A stretch of DNA of 64,000 bases, from positions 62,001 to 126,000 of the forward strand of contig JAEXCS010000035.1 of the NCBI GenBank assembly GCA_023402075.1. The letters run 5' to 3'. The DNA comes from Bacillota bacterium. GTDB lineage: Bacteria > Bacillota > Clostridia > Oscillospirales > Oscillospiraceae. The notes below the pieces were generated by a model that was given only the letters and a program-made list of their open reading frames with translations, was not told the DNA's origin and did not search any database. Positions within the stretch are counted from its first letter, which is position 1; each line of letters starts with the position of its first letter. A program made the position numbers and the translations under genes. Positions 41,480 to 50,118 of this stretch are shown here, piece after piece.

Positions 41480-42349
41480 TCAAAAAGCAGCAGGAATATC
41501 ATCCGCGCTGATAGTCGTACTGTCCGCATAGCGGATATCGCTGGCGGTGCAATCCAAAAATTTGCGGTATAATCGATTCATATGTGTTTGATCAAAGTAT
41601 CCATAATTAACGGCAACATCCAGCAGCGACTTGGGCCGGGTGGTCACGATACAATAAAGGGAGAACTGCATCTGAATCATCTCGCTGTATAGCTTGGGGG
41701 AAATTCCCACCCGCTCCTGAAAAATGCGGTTGAGATATCGTTCGCTGCACCCCGCAGTGGACGCAAGCTCCCCCACCCGCACCAGCCCACACCGTTCATA
41801 TATGAGATCCATACAGCGGCGCAGCATCGCCATGGGTCTATATTGCCCCGCCGCCCGGGCAGACAACATGTGCGTAATCAGCACGCACCGCTCATGGAAG
41901 GACTTGCTTCTACGAAGACTGGTAAGCAGCTGATCGGACCCACCCAGATAGCGCCCCAGCGGCGCAGCCCGGTCCGTCAGCAAGGACGCATTGTGCTCTA
42001 CCAGCCAGCCGCTGCTCTCCGGTCTGAACCTTACGCAAAAGGCGACAGACCCCGCCGGAATCCGCAGACGGCGTATGGTTGTCAGCGATCCGCATAAAAG
42101 GCAGCTGGCAGCCTGAGGACTCAAATGGAAAATCATCGTCATGCAGCCGCTGGGCAGCAAGAAATAGGGTTCTTCCCTGCTGCCGGTATTGCTGAGTTCA
42201 AACATATCCTGCAGCAGCGCCTCAAACTCAAACTCCTTTGGAAAAGTTCTGTGCTGCATATTCAGCTCGGGCGACATCAGCAGCAACGGCACCGGCGGCC
42301 GCTCCACACTGTCACGATCAAGCTGCTTTCTGCTGATGTACAGGGACAC
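41480..42349 (-). CDS. AraC-family regulator, copy 2 of the mirror-image pair
   Basis: The 289-residue protein is homologous end to end to the regulator at 35992-36864 (290 residues): SLYIS start, LNMQHRTFPKEFEFEALLQDMFE, GCSERYLNRIFQERVGISPKLYSEMIQ and YGYFDQTHMNRLYRKFLDCTA. I place the start at a GTG (42349-42347), 7 bases after GGAGG. This aligns exactly with the paralogue's start, while the in-frame upstream start (42385) overlaps no ribosome site. It heads the transcript with kinase copy 2. Confidence 0.88.
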   Translation of the reverse strand: MSLYISRKQLDRDSVERPPVPLLLMSPELNMQHRTFPKEFEFEALLQDMFELSNTGSREEPYFLLPSGCMTMIFHLSPQAASCLLCGSLTTIRRLRIPAGSVAFCVRFRPESSGWLVEHNASLLTDRAAPLGRYLGGSDQLLTSLRRSKSFHERCVLITHMLSARAAGQYRPMAMLRRCMDLIYERCGLVRVGELASTAGCSERYLNRIFQERVGISPKLYSEMIQMQFSLYCIVTTRPKSLLDVAVNYGYFDQTHMNRLYRKFLDCTASDIRYADSTTISADDIPAAF

Positions 42350-42587
42350 AGAAACGCCTCCTTTTCCACAGTAGCGCATTGTCAAAGCAAATTATTTTTT
42401 TGATTCAGGCAAAATAAATAGATAATGTCTTAGTTTAACATATAATTTCTAATTGGAAAATTCCGATTTATGCCAAAATTGAGAAAAGCAATATGGTAAC
42501 ATACCATTATGTTTTATCTTACCCCCTATTTACTTTCCGCAGATAGCGCAAGGGGCAAGAAGGCAAGAGTAAGGAGGATGAATAGCA

Positions 42588-44075
42588 ATGCAAGAAAGCA
42601 AGAACAAAGTCCTGACACGCGCCCTGGGGTTGCCGGAGTGTGTCACGATCACGGCCGGCGCGGTTATCGGCGTGGGTCTGTTCACCACCGGCTCCTCTCA
42701 GGTTGGAATCATGGGAAGTTCCATCATCATAGCAACCATTATCGCGTTCCTGCTGGTCCTGTGGCCTGCGGCTATCTATGGTGAAATGAGCGCGGCGCTG
42801 CCTCTGGCCGGAGGTACATATGCCTATGCCAAGCGCGCAATTAACTATCCCGTGGCCGTGTTTTGCAGCTGGAACTATACCGTGGCGCAAATTGGAATCG
42901 GCGGCGCGGAAGCGCTGGCCTTCGCCAACTACTGGGCAATTCTCATGGGCGCGCTGGGTATTCCATGGAATGTGGATCCCCGGATTACCGCCAGCGTACT
43001 TTTTATCATTTTCGTGGCGGTAAACTATTTTGGCATTGAGTTTGCGGGCAAGTGGCAAAACTGCTCTATGTACTTCTTCTGGGGCGCTTCCATTGTCTGG
43101 TTTATCAGCGTATTCAACAAAATGGATTTCACCCGCTTTACCTCTCCCATCGCGGGCATTCCCAGCAGCGTAACCTCCTTTGCCACCGTTGTGCTGATGG
43201 TGTGGTGGTGCTTTGCGGGATTTGAAACCGTGGTCGGCATGGGCGCTGAGGTGAAATTTCCCAAAATTACACTTCCCCGCGCCCTGTGCATTTCTCCGTT
43301 CATTGTGTTCGGCGTAAACGCCCTGTTCCAGTGGTTTCTGGTGGGCCTGACCCCGGCTGAATCCCTTGGCGGACTGGCAACCGCCCCCGCTCCTTTTGCT
43401 TTTACCATGAGTACTGCTGGAATTGTGGGCATTCCTGTAATTATTCTGTGCTTGGGCATCACCTTTGGCGGGGACTTCTCCACCATGAACCCCTGTGTGA
43501 CCGGCCCCGCCCGTTATATGTATGTCATGGCCAACGACGGAAACATGCCCAAGGCGTTTGGCCGGCTGCATTCCAAGTACAACACCCCTTACATCTCCAT
43601 CCTGACGGTGGGCGTACTGGGCGTGCTTCTCATCTCCACCGGCTCCATTGCAATTCTGGCCGCCATGTGCGCATTTTGCCAGATGACGTGCTATATCATC
43701 GGCTATATCTCCTACCTGATGTTGCAAAAGAAGGAACCTAATTTGGAGCGGCCCTTCAAGGTGCCCTTTGGCACCTTTGGCGCATGGTTCAGCATTGTGG
43801 CCTATGCCGTGCTGGCAGTTTTGGCTTTGGATATGAACGCGCTGCCCTTCAATCTGGGGTTTGACGCTATCTGTATCCTGTATTACTTTGTCTTTGTCCG
43901 CAAGCGTCCTATTCCTCAGGAGGCCATGGATGTAGAGCTGCTGACACTGCAAAGCGCAAATCCGACAGCAGAGGAGAAGTTGTCTCTGGACAGGCAGTTC
44001 AATCGCTGGAAGACTGGCGCCATCACTGTTTTCATCGTGTCCCTTCTGCTGTTTTTTGTAAGCTATTTTCTGTAA
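42588..44075 (+). CDS. APC-superfamily amino acid/amine permease
   Basis: The 495-residue protein has about twelve membrane segments and APC marks: ITAGAVIGVGLFTTG in the first segment, LPLAGGTYAYAKRAI and WWCFAGFETVVGMGAEVKFP. Such carriers take up amino acids or amines, often by antiport. AAGGAGG lies 10 bases before the ATG. It diverges from the AraC copy 2 gene and ends before a strong terminator. It may supply the amine substrate of the adjacent kinase/aminotransferase set, but this is inference. Confidence 0.88.
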   Translation: MQESKNKVLTRALGLPECVTITAGAVIGVGLFTTGSSQVGIMGSSIIIATIIAFLLVLWPAAIYGEMSAALPLAGGTYAYAKRAINYPVAVFCSWNYTVAQIGIGGAEALAFANYWAILMGALGIPWNVDPRITASVLFIIFVAVNYFGIEFAGKWQNCSMYFFWGASIVWFISVFNKMDFTRFTSPIAGIPSSVTSFATVVLMVWWCFAGFETVVGMGAEVKFPKITLPRALCISPFIVFGVNALFQWFLVGLTPAESLGGLATAPAPFAFTMSTAGIVGIPVIILCLGITFGGDFSTMNPCVTGPARYMYVMANDGNMPKAFGRLHSKYNTPYISILTVGVLGVLLISTGSIAILAAMCAFCQMTCYIIGYISYLMLQKKEPNLERPFKVPFGTFGAWFSIVAYAVLAVLALDMNALPFNLGFDAICILYYFVFVRKRPIPQEAMDVELLTLQSANPTAEEKLSLDRQFNRWKTGAITVFIVSLLLFFVSYFL

Positions 44076-44092
44076 GTCAGCATTTTGAAATA

Positions 44093-44136
44093 ATACCGCA
44101 TCCCCGCCGATATTGACGGGGATGCGGTATCTTTTT
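44093..44136 (+). terminator. Terminator after the APC permease gene
   Basis: ATACCGCATCCCCG and CGGGGATGCGGTAT form a perfect 14-pair stem followed by CTTTTT. Confidence 0.85.
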
Positions 44137-44231
44137 GCGACATTTTATCCAGCCCCTCAGACCGGAATCAGAAGCAGCAGGAAGATGAATGTGAATTTCT
44201 AACCAGCGGTTCACGGCGGCATCTATTGAAG

Positions 44232-44852
44232 TTAAGAAGGTCTGCGAAGCCTCAAACAGAACGCATCCACCATATGATCTCTCTCTTCGATGGGAGAAAA
44301 CTCTGCCGCAACGCTCCACTCCATAGTGATCCCCCGAATCACATAGGTAGACAGGTTAATCAGTTCCTCATCGGAAAGATCTTCCGGAAGAAGCTGGTCC
44401 CGGCGGGCGTCGCTCACCAGCAGATGCATGACCGCAAAAAAATTTCGGTCCCGCGTGGCCCATACATCTGTGACACGAAGCAGGTAGGAATAATAGACGC
44501 GCAGCAAGGCCTGTCCATTTTGGGCCAGCGTTTTGGTGGTAAATTTCAGGAAAACCCCAATCCGGTCAATGGCGTCGCACTCTGCATATTCGTCGGTGCT
44601 AAGTTGGCTGCTGTAAAACTCCAGATACTTCCCTTCCACGGCCCTCATGTATTCTGCCAAAAGATCCTCTTTGTTTTTATAATGAACATAAAAACTTCCC
44701 CGTGAAAGCTGCGCGGTCCGAACGATGTCCTCCACAGAGACGTTGTCGTAGCCATCCCTTTTAAACAAGTCCACCGCCACCGCCAAGATGTGACGCCTGG
44801 TATTTTGCGCTTGTCTCTGACGATAGTTAATTTTAAAAACCCCTTTACGCAT
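44232..44852 (-). CDS. TetR-family regulator (nitrilase/TRAP operon)
   Basis: The 206-residue protein has a TetR_N domain with TRRHILAVAVDLFKRDGYDNVSVEDIV and AQLSRGSFYVHYKNKEDLL. The C-terminal ligand domain is unassigned. It diverges from the nitrilase-TRAP-creatininase operon over a 430-base gap with palindromes and repeated TGTCCAT motifs, so it probably controls that operon. The ribosome site is weak. Confidence 0.87.
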   Translation of the reverse strand: MRKGVFKINYRQRQAQNTRRHILAVAVDLFKRDGYDNVSVEDIVRTAQLSRGSFYVHYKNKEDLLAEYMRAVEGKYLEFYSSQLSTDEYAECDAIDRIGVFLKFTTKTLAQNGQALLRVYYSYLLRVTDVWATRDRNFFAVMHLLVSDARRDQLLPEDLSDEELINLSTYVIRGITMEWSVAAEFSPIEERDHMVDAFCLRLRRPS

Positions 44853-45154
44853 TTATTAAAAATCGTTTTTCAATGGACACCATATATTAAAAAACAATTT
44901 TCTTTACTATAGCACAGCATACAAAGCACTGTCCATATAAAATTTGATTTTTTGAAATTTACACACCTTGTATAGGCCTGCGGAAGCGAAAAATAATTTA
45001 AAAACCTACACACTGTCCATTTTTAATTTTTTGTATCGCAGTATTTTGCATGCTTATCTGCCTTTTTATTTTAAAATAATTTGTAAAACTCCACACAAAT
45101 CCTGTCGTAAAATTATGTAAAAAGTGGGAAATATATAATTTCGCATTGTTCTTC

Positions 45155-45184
45155 TTGACAAAACAAATCAGAGATATCTATAAT
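45155..45184 (+). promoter_or_regulatory. Sigma-A promoter of the nitrilase-TRAP operon
   Basis: TTGACA (45155-45160) and TATAAT (45179-45184) match the consensus exactly with 18-base spacing. Confidence 0.7.
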
Positions 45185-45208
45185 GGCCCTAAATTAAACA
45201 CGTGTCAC

Positions 45209-45228
45209 TTAAATGTATGTGCATTTAA
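45209..45228. promoter_or_regulatory. Palindrome downstream of the operon promoter, candidate operator
   Basis: TTAAATG (45209-45215), six bases, CATTTAA (45222-45228) is a perfect inverted repeat about 20 bases past the expected transcription start, a typical repressor position. Confidence 0.5.
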
Positions 45229-45282
45229 AAGTATTGTGTTTTTTTAAGCGGTAAAATTAAATTAGAAAGGTGGAGAAGTTTT

Positions 45283-46131
45283 ATGGATAAAAACGGCAAA
45301 TTATTAATTGCGGCAATTCAATTGGATTCACAGGCAGACAAACAGGCAAATTTGGAGACTGCCCGCGGCTTTATAGAAGAGGCGGCGGTCCGCGGCGCAC
45401 AATTGGTGGCTATGCCCGAATGCATGAACTATATCGGCGACAGCGAGCTGGAAAACGCTGAGCCAATTCCCGGCCCTACCACGGACTTTTTTTCAGAGCT
45501 GGCAAAAAGGCTAAATATCTGGATTCACTGCGGCAGTATTGACGAAAAAATTCCAGGCAGCGAAAAGGCATATAACACCAACGTGTTGATCGATCCCTTT
45601 GGAAAAATCTTTTCTAAATACAGAAAGCTGCACATGTTCGATGTGGTTATTGAAAACGGTCCTTCTTATAAAGAGTCCGACACGATTGAGCCCGGCAGCG
45701 AAATTGTGCTGGCAAAAACCGAGTTGGCCACACTGGGGTTTTCCATCTGCTATGACATTCGGTTTCCTGAGATCTATCGCCTGATGGCGCTGAACGGAGC
45801 GCAGATCATTTTTGCTCCCGCCGCTTTTGTAATGAACACCGGTAAAGACCACTGGGAGCCAATTCTGCGGGCACGCGCCATTGAAAACGCCTGCTACATT
45901 GTGGCTCCCGGCCAAATTGGAATCAAGCCCAAGCTGCAGGCATACGGAAAATCTTTGATTGTTGATCCCTGGGGCAATGTAATCGCCAAGGCCAGCGACC
46001 GCCCCGGCTTTATCCTCTCCGAAATTGACCTGAGCCTGATTGAAAAGACCCGCGCGCAGGTTCCGGCCCTGAACAACCGCAGAGACGATATCTACTCTAT
46101 CGGAAGCACTCAGATTAAAATTTACGAGTAA
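45283..46131 (+). CDS. Carbon-nitrogen hydrolase (nitrilase superfamily)
   Basis: The 282-residue enzyme has the Glu-Lys-Cys triad: E46 in AMPECMNY, K115 in YRKLHMFDV and C156 in SICYDIRFPE. The pattern resembles the Nit/omega-amidase/deaminated-glutathione amidase branch, which cleaves linear amides rather than nitriles. GGTGGAG precedes the start. It is the first gene of an operon with a TRAP transporter and a creatininase-family enzyme, so it likely hydrolyses an amide or carbamoyl group of the imported compound. Confidence 0.9.
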   Translation: MDKNGKLLIAAIQLDSQADKQANLETARGFIEEAAVRGAQLVAMPECMNYIGDSELENAEPIPGPTTDFFSELAKRLNIWIHCGSIDEKIPGSEKAYNTNVLIDPFGKIFSKYRKLHMFDVVIENGPSYKESDTIEPGSEIVLAKTELATLGFSICYDIRFPEIYRLMALNGAQIIFAPAAFVMNTGKDHWEPILRARAIENACYIVAPGQIGIKPKLQAYGKSLIVDPWGNVIAKASDRPGFILSEIDLSLIEKTRAQVPALNNRRDDIYSIGSTQIKIYE

Positions 46132-46155
46132 TTAAAGAAAGGGAGTTTCGCCGCA

Positions 46156-46644
46156 ATGAAGTTTTTAAAAAAGCTATGCGGTAATATTGAGGAGATTATT
46201 TGCCTGCTCATCATGGTAGTCATTCTGGCAATCACATTCAACAACATTATCTGCCGATATGTACTCCACGCCTCCCTCTCTTATACCGACGAGGTAACCA
46301 CCGGCCTGTTCGTCTATCTCACCATGTTTGGTACGGCTGTGGCCGCCAAGCGGAAAGCACATCTGGGGCTGAGTCTGCTGACAGATCGGATGCCTGATCA
46401 AGCGCGACATATCGTGCTATCCCTGACGTTTATCCTGTGCGCGGTGTTTAGCGTGGCGCTGACGTATACCGGTTATGTGATGATGCTCAATCAGGTTAAA
46501 AACGGCCAGATTTCCGCTGCACTGGAAATTCCCGAATGGATTTATGGGCTGGCTCTGCCGCTGGGGGGCTTTTTTATGGTACTCCGCTTTGCGCAGGCAG
46601 CCTGGAGCGAACTTCGGGTTCAACAGGAGGGCAATAACCAATGA
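46156..46644 (+). CDS. dctQ: TRAP transporter small permease (second set)
   Basis: The 162-residue protein has four membrane segments and the DctQ pattern YTDEVTTGLFVYLTMFGTAVAAK. It overlaps the dctM gene by 4 bases (ATGA). It is 24 bases after the nitrilase gene with a GGGAG site. Confidence 0.9.
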   Translation: MKFLKKLCGNIEEIICLLIMVVILAITFNNIICRYVLHASLSYTDEVTTGLFVYLTMFGTAVAAKRKAHLGLSLLTDRMPDQARHIVLSLTFILCAVFSVALTYTGYVMMLNQVKNGQISAALEIPEWIYGLALPLGGFFMVLRFAQAAWSELRVQQEGNNQ

Positions 46645-47918
46645 CAGCTATTATTTTAATCGCATCCTTTTTTGTGCTGTTGTTTTTGAATGTCCCCATC
46701 GCGGCCTGTCTGGGCGCTTCCAGCGTGTTGACCCTGCTGAGCATGAACATGAGCCTGTCCGTTGTGCCGGTTAACTATTATGCGGCCAGCCACAAATTCG
46801 TTTTGCTGGCCATCCCCTTTTTCATTTTGGCCGGCAACATTATGGATAGGGCGCAGATATCCACCAAGCTGATTGATCTGGCACGATCTCTGGTGGGGCA
46901 TAAAAAGGGCGGTCTTGCCATTGCCTGCGTACTGGTAGCCTGTTTCTTTGCCGCAATCTCCGGCTCTGGTCCCGCCACGGTTTCCGCGCTGGGTCTGATC
47001 CTGATTCCCGCGCTGGTGGATGTTGGCTACCGCCCCGCCTCGTCTTCCGCACTCATGGCCACGGCCGGCGCCATAGGCGTCATCATTCCGCCCTCCATCA
47101 GCTTTGTGGTATACGGTTCCATCACAGGCACTTCCATCAGCAAGCTGTTCATGGGTGGTATCATCCCCGGCCTTTTAATGGGGCTTTGCCTGATCATCGC
47201 TATGATTCTTGCAAACCGGAAGGACAATATTCTGGTTTTGCCTAAAACCAGCGCCGCGGAGCGCTGGAAATCTTTCCGGAATGCATCGTGGGGCCTTTTG
47301 ATGCCGGTTATTATTTTGGGAGGCATTTACGGCGGCATCTTTACTCCCACCGAAGCGGCCGCTGTGGCCGCAGTCTATGGATTGATCGTGGGCCTGTTCA
47401 TCTATCGAACCGTTAAGTTAAAGGATCTTTACCGCATCTTCGTAGATTCCGCCAGCGCCACCGCCGTGGTCATGTTTATTGTCTGCGCGGCCAGTCTTTT
47501 TTCGTATGTGGTCACAGTCAGCGGAATTGCCGCAGCGGCGGGCAGTACGCTAACCAATATTGCCTCGGGCAACAAAATAATCTTCCTGCTGATTGTCAAC
47601 GTGATTCTGCTGATTGCCGGATGCTTTATAGACGGAACGTCCGCGTTCTACATTTTCACGCCCATCATGTTCCCTGTTTCCACGGCTCTTGGAATTGACC
47701 CGGTGGCATTCGGCGTGATGATGACCATGAACCTTGCCATTGGCCAGGTGACCCCCCCTGTTGGAATCAATCTGTATGTGGCGTGTCCTCTGGGGCATGT
47801 CAACATCAAGGATATCTGCAAGGCCGTGATTCCCTTTATTATCGCGTCCTTGGTTGCGCTGACGCTGATTACTTACATTCCCAGCATCGTTACCTGCCTG
47901 CCCAGCCTGCTGAAATAA
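46641..47918 (+). CDS. dctM: TRAP transporter large permease (second set)
   Basis: The 425-residue membrane protein has DctM marks: AIPFFILAGNIMDRAQIS, ISGSGPATVSALG, GVIIPPSISFVVYG and GQVTPPVGINLYVA. It is the same length as the DctM at 25355-26632 but differs in many positions, so the two transporters probably have separate ligands. Confidence 0.93.
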   Translation: MTAIILIASFFVLLFLNVPIAACLGASSVLTLLSMNMSLSVVPVNYYAASHKFVLLAIPFFILAGNIMDRAQISTKLIDLARSLVGHKKGGLAIACVLVACFFAAISGSGPATVSALGLILIPALVDVGYRPASSSALMATAGAIGVIIPPSISFVVYGSITGTSISKLFMGGIIPGLLMGLCLIIAMILANRKDNILVLPKTSAAERWKSFRNASWGLLMPVIILGGIYGGIFTPTEAAAVAAVYGLIVGLFIYRTVKLKDLYRIFVDSASATAVVMFIVCAASLFSYVVTVSGIAAAAGSTLTNIASGNKIIFLLIVNVILLIAGCFIDGTSAFYIFTPIMFPVSTALGIDPVAFGVMMTMNLAIGQVTPPVGINLYVACPLGHVNIKDICKAVIPFIIASLVALTLITYIPSIVTCLPSLLK

Positions 47919-47995
47919 CTTTGCTGTCCAAGCCTAATTTTAATGAAAACCTTAAACATCAAAATTTAATATTTATAAATTTAGGAGGTCGCCCC

Positions 47996-48727
47996 ATGAA
48001 AGAAACCAGAGTCAAGTACATGTCGTGGACAGAGTTTGATGAAAAAAGGAAGCATACCAAAACGGTCATTATTCCCAGCGGTGCAGTGGAAATTTATGGC
48101 CCCCATCTGCCGCTTGGCAGCGATATCATTGTTGCGGAAAAGGTTGCCATGCTGGTGGCCGAAAAAGTCGGTGCGGTTGTGGGACCATTTTTGGAAATCG
48201 GGCAGTCCAACGTTTTATATGATATGCCGGGCACAATTTACGCTCATCCCGAGCATCTCAAATCCATTTACCGCGATATCTGCGAAAGCTTTATCAAATG
48301 GGGCTTTGACCGCATTTTTATCCTGAACACCCACCTTGGCAACACGTTCCCGCTTAACGAGCTGCTGGAAGATCTGCAAAACGAGCACCCGGGCGTAAAG
48401 TGTGGCTCCGTGGGCTGGTGGCAGTACATTCCGCATCTGACGCAGGACGTGTTCACCACTCCAAATCCCCATGGACACGCCAGCGAGGCCGGGACCAGCG
48501 TCCTGCTGTATCTGGCCCCCGAGACGGTCCACATGGACCGGGCCAAGGTCACGGAGAACAAGGTAACGGACATGTATCCCTGCATCAACAAGTATCGCCC
48601 CTTTGGCGACTTCACGGACACCGGCACCATTGGCGACCCCTTTGCCGCCAGCGAGGAAAAGGGCCGTCTGGCTGTTGAGCGCGGGGTGGAGGAGATTACC
48701 AGCTTCATTCAGGACTATTTCGCGTAA
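47996..48727 (+). CDS. Creatininase-family amidohydrolase with altered metal ligand
   Basis: The 243-residue protein has the creatininase fold motifs IIPSGAVEIYGPHLPLGSD (E32, D43), LNTHLGN (H113) and HGHASEAGTS (E164). The usual metal-binding EQH triplet is EIY here, so a ligand His is replaced by Tyr34. Family members open cyclic amides (creatinine), hydrolyse formamides, or process redox-cofactor peptides. AGGAGG lies just before the ATG at 47996; the longer in-frame start at 47783 overlaps dctM. It sits inside the TRAP operon between dctM and dctP. Confidence 0.85.
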   Translation: MKETRVKYMSWTEFDEKRKHTKTVIIPSGAVEIYGPHLPLGSDIIVAEKVAMLVAEKVGAVVGPFLEIGQSNVLYDMPGTIYAHPEHLKSIYRDICESFIKWGFDRIFILNTHLGNTFPLNELLEDLQNEHPGVKCGSVGWWQYIPHLTQDVFTTPNPHGHASEAGTSVLLYLAPETVHMDRAKVTENKVTDMYPCINKYRPFGDFTDTGTIGDPFAASEEKGRLAVERGVEEITSFIQDYFA

Positions 48728-48781
48728 CTTCGTTTCTTTGGATATTTCTTGCGAAAATTATATATTTACGGAGGAAAAATG

Positions 48782-49837
48782 ATGAAGCTCAAAGAAATTT
48801 TCTCTGCCGTGGTGGCAACCGCCCTCGCCATGAGTCTGGCTGGCTGCGGTTCCGCCGCTTCCAGTAGCGCAGCATCCGGCAGCGCAGCATCCGGCGCCGA
48901 AAGCAAATACGAAAAGCTCAACATCCGCCTTTCTGTGGCCGGAACGGAGCAGGGCGTGGATTCCATCGTAGCCCAGAAATTTGCCGACGATGTTGCACAG
49001 GCCAGCCGCGGAAATGTCAGCATCACGGTTTACCCAAATGCGCAGCTTTCCGGCGGGGATTTAACCAAAATGATGGAGCTTTTCACCACCGGCGGCAGCT
49101 ATGAAATGGCTGTTATCTCCGGAATCGTTATGTCCAATGTGGACCAGCGGTTTTTGGCCCATACACTGCCTTTTGAATTTTCAAACTACGATGAAGTTTG
49201 TGCCCAGTTGGACGGCACAGGCGGCGCATATTACTCCCAGATTATGAACGATATGGGCATTGTGGATTTGGGTTCTTTCCACAATGGCTTGAAGCAGTTC
49301 ACCAACAACAAGAAGGATATTACCACACCTGCCGACATGGCGGGCCTCAAGATGCGCATACCCGCAGGAACTGTTTCCGTGAAAACCATGCAGGCGCTGG
49401 GGGCCGATCCGGTCGCCATGGCATGGAGCGAAGTGTTCACCGCTTTGCAGCAGGGCACGGTGGATGGTCATGAGAACAGCTATCAGACCATTTATTCCGC
49501 AAATATTCAGGAAGTGCAAAAGCATGTCACGGAGCTTAATTGGCAATATGATGGCTATTGGCTCATGGCAAATCAAAACAATTGGAGTCAGTATAGCCCA
49601 GCAGTTCAGGAATTGTTGAGCGAAAAGGCCAAGCAGGCCTGCGAGTATGGGCGGCAGTACATGTACGATCAGGAAGACACCATCCGAAAGGAATTTGTTG
49701 AAAAGGATGGCGTAACCATTACGGTCTTAACCGATGAACAGCGTCAGGCTTTTATCGACGCCACCCAAAGTGTCCGCGACGAATTTGCAAAGCAGATTCC
49801 CGAGGCCTGCGCGGCCTGGGGCGCAGCCGAGGGCTAA
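48782..49837 (+). CDS. dctP: TRAP transporter substrate-binding lipoprotein (second set)
   Basis: A 351-residue lipoprotein with signal peptide, lipobox LAGC, an Ala/Ser/Gly tether and a DctP fold (FTALQQGTVDGHENSYQTIY, LKMRIPAGTVSVKTMQALGA). Two ATGs overlap at 48779 and 48782; the second has the better distance (7 bases) to GGAGG. It is the last gene of the operon, placed after the enzyme instead of before the permeases as in the first TRAP set. Confidence 0.9.
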   Translation: MKLKEIFSAVVATALAMSLAGCGSAASSSAASGSAASGAESKYEKLNIRLSVAGTEQGVDSIVAQKFADDVAQASRGNVSITVYPNAQLSGGDLTKMMELFTTGGSYEMAVISGIVMSNVDQRFLAHTLPFEFSNYDEVCAQLDGTGGAYYSQIMNDMGIVDLGSFHNGLKQFTNNKKDITTPADMAGLKMRIPAGTVSVKTMQALGADPVAMAWSEVFTALQQGTVDGHENSYQTIYSANIQEVQKHVTELNWQYDGYWLMANQNNWSQYSPAVQELLSEKAKQACEYGRQYMYDQEDTIRKEFVEKDGVTITVLTDEQRQAFIDATQSVRDEFAKQIPEACAAWGAAEG

Positions 49838-49960
49838 GGAATGTCTGTTTAAGAATCTTTCGACATAGAGAACACCCTACTGCACGGTGACAGGACACGT
49901 TTGCATAAAGCATCCTCTTAATTATCCAAAGAGAGATCATAAATCTTTCTTCAAAGGCCG

Positions 49961-49996
49961 GCTTCCCCCGCCGCGTATGCGGCGGGGGCTTTTTTA
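49961..49996 (+). terminator. Terminator of the nitrilase-TRAP-creatininase operon
   Basis: GCCCCCGCCGC-type arms CCCCCGCCGC and GCGGCGGGGG with a four-base loop, followed by six T. Confidence 0.85.
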
Positions 49997-50062
49997 CCTG
50001 ATAGCTCCAAAATTTGATATGAAAACACCCACAGGCACAGAATTAATTTCATCAGGCAAATA

Positions 50063-50106
50063 AAACGCTCTCCCTCAGCAATCAAGCCGAGGGAAAGCGT
50101 TTTTCT
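50063..50106. terminator. Terminator at the end of the flagellar/chemotaxis operon
   Basis: AACGCTCTCCCTC and GAGGGAAAGCGTT pair with one mismatch. T runs occur on both strands, so it can end the long minus-strand operon. Confidence 0.75.
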
Positions 50107-50118
50107 TTTTCAGCAATA

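Larger units (their letters stand above)
44853..45282. other. AT-rich regulatory region between tetR and the nitrilase operon
   Basis: The 430 bases hold no gene. CACTGTCCAT occurs at 44927-44936 and 45011-45020, and its inverse ATGGACAC near 44873-44880. A promoter (45155-45184) and a palindrome (45209-45228) are close to the nitrilase start. Confidence 0.55.
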
